This document shows, piece by piece, positions 1-5,611 of a stretch of DNA of 22,788 nucleotides. The DNA comes from an uncultured bacterium (lineage in GTDB: Bacteria > Bacillota > Clostridia > Oscillospirales > Ruminococcaceae). The notes beneath the pieces were generated by a model, which saw nothing but the letters and a program-made list of their open reading frames with translations, was not told the origin of the DNA and ran no database searches. The stretch lies in assembly GCA_905215595.1 (NCBI GenBank), contig CAJMQZ010000023.1:1-22788 (forward strand), read 5' to 3'. Each line of letters opens with the position of its first letter. The first letter of the stretch is position 1. A program made the translations under genes and the position numbers.

Positions 1-1277
1 GCGTCCTTGTGGCCAAGGCAGAGGGCGGTGCCAACCGCTACGATAAGATCGTGGCCATGATCGAGGAATCGGAAAAGCTCAAGTCCAGTACCGAGAACCG
101 GGCTTTGCTGCTGGCCGACCGTCTGGTGCCTTGGTGCCTTGCCGGTACGGTGGCTACCTACGCCTTTACCCGCAACGTCACCCGCGCCATCTCCATTTTG
201 ATGGTGGACTTCTCCTGTGCGCTGAAGCTTTCCATGCCGCTGGCAGTGCTCTCTGCCATGCGGGAGTGCGGGGAATACCACATCACCGTAAAGGGCGGCA
301 AGTATCTGGAAGCGCTGGCGCAGGCGGACACCATCGTGTTTGATAAGACTGGTACCCTCACCCGCGCCACCCCCCAGGTGGTGCAGGTGGTGCCCTTCTC
401 CGGCTGCGGGGAGCAGGAGGTATTGCAGCTTGCCGCCTGTCTGGAAGAGCATTTCCCCCATTCCATGGCAAACGCCGTGGTCCGTGCCGCCAAGGAGCAG
501 GGAATCTCTCACGAAGAGATGCACTCCGAGGTGGAATACATCGTGGCACACGGCATTGCCAGCCGGGTAGGGGGCAAGCGGGTGGTCATCGGCAGCGCCC
601 ACTTCATTTTTGAGGATGAGGGCTGCACCATCCCGGCAGAGGAACAGGCAAAGTTCGATGCGCTGGACCCGCAGTATTCCCACCTGTATCTGGCAGCGTC
701 CGGGGTACTGGCGGGGGTCATCTGCATCGCAGACCCCCTGCGCCCGGAGGCGGCACAGGTGCTGCATAAGCTTCGGAAACTGGGCATCACCCAGACCGTC
801 ATGATGACCGGCGACAGTGACCGCACCGCCCGCGCCATTGCGGCGCAGGTGGGGGTAGACCGCTGCTTTGCGGAGGTGCTGCCGGAGGATAAAGCCGCCT
901 TTGTGCGCAATGCTAAGGCCGAGGGACATACGGTGGTGATGATCGGCGACGGCATCAATGATTCGCCTGCCTTGTCGGCGGCAGATATCGGGATCGCCAT
1001 CCATTCCGGTGCTGCCATCGCCCGGGAGATCGCCGATGTGACCATTCGCGCGGACAGTCTGGAAGAGCTGGTGACCTTAAAAGCCATTGCCAACGCCCTG
1101 CAAAAGCGGGTGGGCAGCAATTACCGGTTTGTCCTCAGCTTCAACTCCGCGCTCATCCTTCTGGGCGCACTGGGCATTCTGCCCCCGGCTACCAGCGCGA
1201 TGCTGCATAACCTTTCCACCCTTGGCATCAGCCTGCGCAGCATGACAGACCTGCTGGAGCAGAAGCCTTCCCTGTAA
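1..1277 (+). CDS. Heavy-metal P1B-type ATPase, 3' part (5' end outside window)
   Basis: The frame is already open at base 3, so the N-terminal part (early membrane helices, actuator domain) lies upstream. Visible in order are a transmembrane segment carrying FSC (210-218) where most P1B ATPases have CPC, the phosphorylation motif DKTGTLT (Asp codon 342-344), an EEHFPHSMA segment matching the P1B HP region but with Pro replaced by Ser, MTGD, GDGIND (about 945-962) and two C-terminal membrane helices. It is an ATP-driven transition-metal exporter of the cytoplasmic membrane. The ion cannot be assigned: the Cys-Pro-Cys signature of Cu/Zn/Cd pumps is absent, which points to a less common P1B subgroup. 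It converges on a probable iron-regulated redox operon, so a link to metal homeostasis is plausible but positional only. Confidence 0.93.
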   Translation, partial: VLVAKAEGGANRYDKIVAMIEESEKLKSSTENRALLLADRLVPWCLAGTVATYAFTRNVTRAISILMVDFSCALKLSMPLAVLSAMRECGEYHITVKGGKYLEALAQADTIVFDKTGTLTRATPQVVQVVPFSGCGEQEVLQLAACLEEHFPHSMANAVVRAAKEQGISHEEMHSEVEYIVAHGIASRVGGKRVVIGSAHFIFEDEGCTIPAEEQAKFDALDPQYSHLYLAASGVLAGVICIADPLRPEAAQVLHKLRKLGITQTVMMTGDSDRTARAIAAQVGVDRCFAEVLPEDKAAFVRNAKAEGHTVVMIGDGINDSPALSAADIGIAIHSGAAIAREIADVTIRADSLEELVTLKAIANALQKRVGSNYRFVLSFNSALILLGALGILPPATSAMLHNLSTLGISLRSMTDLLEQKPSL

Positions 1278-1284
1278 AAATGAG

Positions 1285-1314
1285 ACGCCGGAGTGTCCGC
1301 AGACGCTCCGGCGT
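1285..1314. terminator. GC-rich hairpin after the metal ATPase
   Basis: A 13-bp stem (one G-T pair) with loop CGCA begins 8 bases after the ATPase stop codon. No T-run follows on the plus strand, but ATTTTTA follows on the minus strand, so it may help block minus-strand read-through. The core GGAGYGTCCGCAGACGCTCC recurs at 21211-21232. Confidence 0.6.
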
Positions 1315-1338
1315 ACCGAAATAATAGATCTCCCAGCC

Positions 1339-1385
1339 AAAAGGAGGCTGCTGCACAAATACTGTGCGGCGGCCTCCTTTTTTTG
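1339..1385. terminator. Bidirectional terminator between convergent genes
   Basis: A long stem (AAAGGAGGC pairing with GCCTCCTTT, continued by nine more pairs including two G-T pairs) is followed by a run of T on the plus strand and by CCTCCTTTT on the minus strand. It sits between the ATPase (+) and the end of the redox operon (-, stop at 1388) and can end both transcripts. A diverged copy lies at 22649-22690. Confidence 0.85.
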
Positions 1386-1387
1386 TT

Positions 1388-2287
1388 TCAGATAAACCGG
1401 CAGAAGCCCAGCCAGCAGCCCAGCAGGAAGAAGAGCAGCGCCTTGCCCAGCACCGGCAGCCACGGGTGCTTGCAAAAAGCCAAATCCCACCGGTGGATGT
1501 TCTGCTTGGGGCAGGTGCCCACGCAGGCTTCACAGGCGATGCACTCCCCGCTGCGCAGGCTGCTTTCCTCCAGCTTCAGGCACACCGGGCACTGCTGCTT
1601 GCAGGCATTACAACCCGGGATGCAGCCATCGCTCTGCCGGTGCAGCCGCGCAAAGGGCAGCACCGGCAGCAGGGCGAACACCGCGCCAATAGGGCAGAGG
1701 AACTGACAGAAGAACCGGGGCTGCAGCGCCATGCCCAGCAGGATGAGCGCAAGCAGCGCAATGCCCACACCGAAGCCCTCCGGCGGCAGACGCAGAGCCG
1801 TCAGGCGGGAAAACACCTCCCACGGGCTTGCGCCGGTCAGCAGCTTTTCCTGCCGGGTCACATACAGCGCCACCAGCCCCGCCAGCAGCAGATATTTGAC
1901 CTTCTGCCCCCAAAGCACCGCCCGCTCCGGCAGACGGAACTGCTTTTTGCGGCGGAGCAGCTTTTTCTGGAGTAGCCCGGAAAGCGCCCAGACGGCATCG
2001 CCCAAGCTGCCAAAGGCGCAGGCGTACCCGCAGAAAAACCGGTCGAACAGCAACGTGAAGCCGCACAGCCCCAGCAGGGAAAGCGTGAAGCTGTCCGCCG
2101 AGAGCACCTCGCCCGTACCGATGTGCAGAAAGAGCTGCTTTACCCCGGAAAACCCGGCCACGAATGCGCCCGGCATGGACACAAAGAAGAACAGCTGCAC
2201 CCCGGCGCGCAGCCATGTACGGCGCTTTTTGTCCCGCTGACGCTGCTGCGCCGCCGTCAAAGGCTTTGCCTGTGTTTTTTCCATCAT
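1388..2287 (-). CDS. Polytopic membrane 4Fe-4S protein, NapH/NosR-like
   Basis: A 299-residue membrane protein with about five hydrophobic segments. It carries the NapH/NosR-type cysteine pairs CGYAC (86-90) and CQFLC-P (194-199), then two C-terminal 4Fe-4S clusters: C222, C226, C229, C233-P and C249, C252, C255, C259-P. Families of this type pass electrons between the cytosol or quinones and extracytosolic redox partners. It is the last gene of the operon. Its start overlaps the stop of the preceding FMN-binding gene (ATGATG around 2282-2287; starts at 2287 and 2284 are both possible), so translation is probably coupled. Inferred role: it supplies electrons to the two FMN-binding proteins encoded just upstream. 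The final acceptor is unknown. Confidence 0.87.
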   Translation of the reverse strand: MMEKTQAKPLTAAQQRQRDKKRRTWLRAGVQLFFFVSMPGAFVAGFSGVKQLFLHIGTGEVLSADSFTLSLLGLCGFTLLFDRFFCGYACAFGSLGDAVWALSGLLQKKLLRRKKQFRLPERAVLWGQKVKYLLLAGLVALYVTRQEKLLTGASPWEVFSRLTALRLPPEGFGVGIALLALILLGMALQPRFFCQFLCPIGAVFALLPVLPFARLHRQSDGCIPGCNACKQQCPVCLKLEESSLRSGECIACEACVGTCPKQNIHRWDLAFCKHPWLPVLGKALLFFLLGCWLGFCRFI

Positions 2288-2748
2288 CCTGCCGCCTTTC
2301 CCAGTGCGTCCTCTACTGCACCGATAAGACCTTCTGCCGTAAGGGTAGCGCCGGAAACGGTATCCACCTCGGCAGACTGCACTGCCAGTATCTCGTCCAG
2401 CAAAGGCAGCGCCTGTTTATAGTAGGGCTTGTCCTCACCGGAAGCGTCCAGCACCGCAATATCGGTCATTTTTCCGTTCTGGATAGTCACCGACACCCGG
2501 ATGACATCGCCAAAACCAAAGGCGCTGCCCTCATAGGTGCCGTCCCGGTAGCCGCTCTGGCTCTGCCCTGCCTGTGCTGCGCTCTGCGCCTGCAAAACGG
2601 AAGCATTGTAGGCTTCCACTTCGGCAATCTCCTGCTTGCGCTGGCTTACCGCCGCAGCCCGGACCAGCGCCACCTGCTGGTATTGCCACAGTACCCCCAG
2701 AATCAGCAGCAGATTCACCGCCCGGAGGAGAAAATTCTTGTATTTCAT
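2284..2748 (-). CDS. Small membrane-anchored FMN-binding domain protein
   Basis: 154 residues. An N-terminal membrane segment (about 8-28) and a short coiled linker are followed by one FMN_bind domain (about 67-150) of the RnfG/NqrC type. The domain contains D129-TVSGAT with the canonical SGAT (132-135), in which Thr is the residue to which ApbE covalently attaches FMN. The start overlaps the stop of the preceding gene by 4 bases (ATGA), with GGAG upstream. It probably accepts electrons from the 4Fe-4S membrane protein on the outer face of the membrane. No ApbE flavin transferase gene is in the window, so one would have to act from elsewhere. Confidence 0.9.
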   Translation of the reverse strand: MKYKNFLLRAVNLLLILGVLWQYQQVALVRAAAVSQRKQEIAEVEAYNASVLQAQSAAQAGQSQSGYRDGTYEGSAFGFGDVIRVSVTIQNGKMTDIAVLDASGEDKPYYKQALPLLDEILAVQSAEVDTVSGATLTAEGLIGAVEDALGKAAG

Positions 2749-3863
2749 TCCGCTGCTCCTTCCGTTTCAGGTTCGGTTTCGATCTCTTCGGGCGGCAGCG
2801 CCGCCTCGGATGCCGGCAGCACCTCCGCAGAAGATGCCGGTTCCGGTTCAGAATCGTCCGGTGTTTCTGCCGGGAAAAGCTGCTGCCACACTTCCTTGAA
2901 CCACGCGGAAACAGCGCTCTTTTCCTCCGGCTGCACCACCTCCACGGTGGGCGCAGTGACCGGCGTTTCCTCGGGTTCTGCCGCTTCGGACGGCGCGGCT
3001 TCCTCTGTTGATTCTGCCGTCTCTTCCGATGCTGCCTGCTCCGGGTCGGCTTCCTCTGCCGGGGCGATAGCTGCCTTTGCCAGTGCCAGCTTGACCGCGT
3101 TCAGGATGCCGGTGGAGGAGTAGGTCGCACCGGAAACGGCATCCACATTGGGGCTTTGCCCCTCCAGAATGGCGGGGATGACCCGCTTTGCCCGGGAGAG
3201 ATATTCCTCCTCGTCCTCGGCGCTCAGAACCGTGATATCGGTGATCTTATCCTCTGCCACCGTGACCTGTACCGTAATTTTGCCCTCAAAGCCTATGGCT
3301 TCGGCAGTGTAGATGCCGTCAAGATAGGTGGAGGGTGCTGTAAATTCCTCCACCACCAGCGGTGCGGCGGGCTTCGGCTGCGGCGGCAGGGGATTGTTCA
3401 CCACTTCGCCGGTCAGGGCGTTCTGCACCGCGCCCAGAATGCCCCGGCTGGTGTAGGTGGCTTCGGAAACGGCATCCACCTCCCAGCTCTGGGCATCCAC
3501 TACGGTGGTCAAAAGCCGCTTGGCGCGCCGCAGAAACTGCTTGGTCTCGTGGGAGGCGTCCAGAATCTCCACCTCCGTGATGCTGCCGTTTTCCATGGTC
3601 ACCTGCACCCGGACGGCACCGCCGTAGCCCCGGGAAGAGCCGACGTATACGCCGTCGGCATAGGGCAGCTTGGGCAGGGCTTCTTCCTCCGCTTCGGAGA
3701 AAGCGGCTTCCACCGGCTGCTCCATCACCACTGCCAGCCTTTCCGGTACGGCAGCCAGCACTGGCACGGTGCGGGGCAGGGCAAAAAGCACCGCTGCCGC
3801 TGCCGCCACCGCCGGGAGCAGCTGCACCAGCGGCAGCAGTGTGTTGCATCGTTTTTTGTTCAT
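2745..3863 (-). CDS. Membrane-anchored protein with two FMN-binding domains and an acidic tail
   Basis: 372 residues from the ATG at 3863, preferred over an in-frame upstream ATG at 3881 because AGGAGGAG lies just 5' of it. An N-terminal hydrophobic segment (8-30) is followed by FMN_bind domain 1 (about 68-150), a Pro-rich linker, FMN_bind domain 2 (about 180-263) and a Glu/Pro/Ala-rich tail of about 100 residues. Domain 2 has the canonical flavinylation motif SGAT (244-247). Domain 1 has SEAT (133-136), a Gly-to-Glu change. Related multi-FMN proteins act as extracytosolic electron wires after flavinylation by ApbE. The acidic tail might contact cations, cell wall or partners; this is speculation. 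It lies 80 bases after the Tp47-like gene with a strong hairpin between them. Confidence 0.88.
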   Translation of the reverse strand: MNKKRCNTLLPLVQLLPAVAAAAAVLFALPRTVPVLAAVPERLAVVMEQPVEAAFSEAEEEALPKLPYADGVYVGSSRGYGGAVRVQVTMENGSITEVEILDASHETKQFLRRAKRLLTTVVDAQSWEVDAVSEATYTSRGILGAVQNALTGEVVNNPLPPQPKPAAPLVVEEFTAPSTYLDGIYTAEAIGFEGKITVQVTVAEDKITDITVLSAEDEEEYLSRAKRVIPAILEGQSPNVDAVSGATYSSTGILNAVKLALAKAAIAPAEEADPEQAASEETAESTEEAAPSEAAEPEETPVTAPTVEVVQPEEKSAVSAWFKEVWQQLFPAETPDDSEPEPASSAEVLPASEAALPPEEIETEPETEGAAE

Positions 3864-3883
3864 TCCAACTCCTCCTGACACGG

Positions 3884-3920
3884 AAAAGCAAGGCCGCCTG
3901 CATAAAGCGACCTTGCTTTT
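3884..3920 (-). terminator. Hairpin between Tp47-like gene and FMN genes (possible partial terminator)
   Basis: A 14-bp stem with one G-T pair and a 9-base loop. On the minus strand it ends GCCTTGCTTTT and is then followed by CC, so the T-run is short and partly within the stem. It could lower expression of the FMN/4Fe-4S genes relative to the Tp47-like gene, or protect the 3' end of the first message. Confidence 0.6.
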
Positions 3921-3943
3921 TGGGTGTTCTGTTTTTTGCCGGA

Positions 3944-5260
3944 TCAGGCAGCTTTCAGGTTCTGCACGGCATCGGTCAGGTGGGTCACCTGCTCCAGTGC
4001 AGCGGCCTTATACAGGGTCTCGCGGCTCAAAAGCTCCACGCTCTCGGCCAGCTCGGTCTCCAGATTGGCATAGCTGTCGGCGGTGTAAGCGGCCTTTGCC
4101 TTGCTCTGTGCTTCGGCGACCACAGCCTGCAGGGCGGCGCGGTCAGCATCGCTTGCCAGCTCGTGCTTGGCAAGGTTCTCGGCAGTGGTCTGGAACTTGA
4201 CCACCGTATCGGCGTAGCCCAGTGCGCGGATGGTGATGGTCCAGTAGCCAGTGCCGTCAGTGCCCTCCGGCAGCTGGCAGCGGGCGGAATCGCTCAGACC
4301 CAGCTGGATGCCCATGGACTTGTGCATCCAGTTGTCGGCTGCAAACTTGGTGCCGTAGGAGGCCTTGGCGTGGGTGTAGGTGCTGTCATCGCCGTAGTAG
4401 GTCCACACCACAGACTGCATCCGGGAGCCCAGCTCGCCGTAGTTGCCGTTTAGATCCACACGGATGAACTCACCAAAGCTGCCTACATCGCTGCCGCTGC
4501 GCAGGTTCACAGTAAGACCATCCGCAGCCTTCTGGGCGGCTTCTGCCACGCCGGAACCGGTGCCGGTATGTGCGGCAGAGAAAGTGTAGCCATCGCCACT
4601 CTTGGTTGCGTATTTCAGGCCGTTGGTGTTTTCGTCCACCGCAGCCGTTAAGGTATAGGCGGTCAGGTTCTTTTCAGAGTAGCCGCCCACCAGCTGACCG
4701 CCGTTTTCCACCACGGTGTACTTGGAGCAGAAATCTGCAAGGTCGCTGTCAGCCACGCGCACCGGCACATACTTGGTGCCCAGCACCTCGTAGTGATCCA
4801 TCTGCACGGTGGAGCCGTCGGCCTTGGTAATGGTGCCCCGGTTCCAGCCCACGGTGGAGCCATCGGCCAGATAGATGGTCTTGCCATCGTCCGACCAGTG
4901 GGAAACGGTGTAGCTGCTGCCGTCCTTGGCGTAGATCACAGCAGTGCTCTGGAAGCTGCCGCGGTGCAGACCGTGGTTGACGGTTGCGCGGGAGACCGCG
5001 TCAAACGCGCCAAGGTCCTGCTCCTCGTGGCTGTCCAGCTGTGCAGAGGAGGCGGTGCTCCCGGCAGCATAGACCTTCTCGTTTGCCCAGTACTCATCCC
5101 AGGTCAGGGCAGCGTAGAGGTAGGTATATTTTTTGCCCAGCAGAAAATCGAAAAAGCCGTTTTCCTCCTCGGCGGGGGCTGCTGCAAAGGCAGTGGCGGT
5201 CAGCAGGCTGAACGCCATAGCCGCTGAGAGCAGCAGGGAAAGAAATTTCTTGGTTCTCAT
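3944..5260 (-). CDS. Secreted Tp47 (TpN47)-like protein with C-terminal FIVAR-like module
   Basis: 438 residues. A signal peptide (about 1-27, ending TAFA-AP) lacks a lipobox Cys, so it is predicted to be secreted, unlike lipidated Treponema Tp47. Recalled Tp47 signatures occur in the same order: YLYAALTWDEYWANE (47-61), FDAVSRAT (86-93), GTKYVPV (161-167), ENTNGLK (210-216) and YYGDDSTYT...ASYGTK (288-305). The last 70 or so residues are helical and resemble a FIVAR cell-surface module. Treponema Tp47 has been described as a penicillin-binding lipoprotein, but its physiological role is unsettled. Here it is the first gene of an operon for flavin and iron-sulfur redox proteins under putative metal-responsive operators. 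A role at the cell surface in metal or redox chemistry is therefore inferred. RBS AAAGGAG precedes the ATG. Confidence 0.82.
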   Translation of the reverse strand: MRTKKFLSLLLSAAMAFSLLTATAFAAAPAEEENGFFDFLLGKKYTYLYAALTWDEYWANEKVYAAGSTASSAQLDSHEEQDLGAFDAVSRATVNHGLHRGSFQSTAVIYAKDGSSYTVSHWSDDGKTIYLADGSTVGWNRGTITKADGSTVQMDHYEVLGTKYVPVRVADSDLADFCSKYTVVENGGQLVGGYSEKNLTAYTLTAAVDENTNGLKYATKSGDGYTFSAAHTGTGSGVAEAAQKAADGLTVNLRSGSDVGSFGEFIRVDLNGNYGELGSRMQSVVWTYYGDDSTYTHAKASYGTKFAADNWMHKSMGIQLGLSDSARCQLPEGTDGTGYWTITIRALGYADTVVKFQTTAENLAKHELASDADRAALQAVVAEAQSKAKAAYTADSYANLETELAESVELLSRETLYKAAALEQVTHLTDAVQNLKAA

Positions 5261-5305
5261 GAAAAAATGCTCCTTTCATCACACTGGCAGGGGATAGGGA
5301 TCATG

Positions 5306-5324
5306 TAGTTAGCATTACCTAACA
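5306..5324 (-). promoter_or_regulatory. DtxR/IdeR-like operator, leader copy
   Basis: On the minus strand it reads TTAGGT-AATG-CTAAC, a dyad with TTAG and CTAA arms 6 bases apart. It fits the DtxR/IdeR-type consensus TTAGGTNANNCTAACC and not a Fur box. It lies in the leader about 50 bases upstream of the Tp47-like start. Confidence 0.6.
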
Positions 5325-5367
5325 TTGCGCGCAAAGAAAAACCTGCGGGGCAAAGCCCCTCAGATGG

Positions 5368-5381
5368 TTAGGATTGGCTAA
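5368..5381 (-). promoter_or_regulatory. DtxR/IdeR-like operator, promoter-proximal copy
   Basis: On the minus strand it reads TTAGCC-AATC-CTAACC, with the same TTAG-N6-CTAA spacing as the dyad 59 bases downstream. It lies about +6 to +19 from the predicted transcription start of the redox operon, a typical place for a metal-dependent repressor. Confidence 0.6.
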
Positions 5382-5393
5382 TTGACGAAATTT

Positions 5394-5422
5394 AAAATAG
5401 CACGCCTGCAAAGCGTTGTCAA
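5394..5422 (-). promoter_or_regulatory. Promoter of the Tp47-like/FMN operon
   Basis: On the minus strand, TTGACA (5417-5422) and TATTTT (5394-5399) are separated by exactly 17 bases: a perfect -35 and a 4/6 -10. The predicted start is near 5387, giving a leader of about 127 bases. Confidence 0.75.
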
Positions 5423-5550
5423 GAAAAAGTGGGGATGTTTACGGAGACTAATTTTTCAGCAGCAAAGCCCTTGACCTTTTTGCCGGAGCCATGCTGTATG
5501 GAGTGGTGATGATTTGACGAAATCAACGCTCTTTTTCTGTGTGAGTCTGC
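5423..5550. other. Intergenic stretch with no recognised gene
   Basis: This lies between the redox-operon promoter and the terminator of the PrpR_N-type regulator. Only a short 6-4-6 dyad (5510-5525, TGATTT/AAATCA) is visible. No ORF with a ribosome binding site, RNA gene or further promoter could be supported. Confidence 0.5.
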
Positions 5551-5590
5551 GCAGAAAACAACCGCCAGCTTCAAGTTGAAAGCTGGCGGT
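5551..5590 (-). terminator. Terminator of the PrpR_N-type regulator gene
   Basis: An 11-bp perfect stem (ACCGCCAGCTT/AAGCTGGCGGT, 8-base loop, 5561-5590) is followed on the minus strand by TGTTTTCTGC. It begins 22 bases after the regulator's stop codon. Confidence 0.85.
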
Positions 5591-5611
5591 GTGGTCTGCA
5601 AGTCGAAAGCA

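Noticed and set aside
5510..5525. A 6-4-6 dyad (TGATTT/AAATCA) as an operator
   Set aside because: It is short, far upstream of the nearest promoter and not repeated, so it could be chance.
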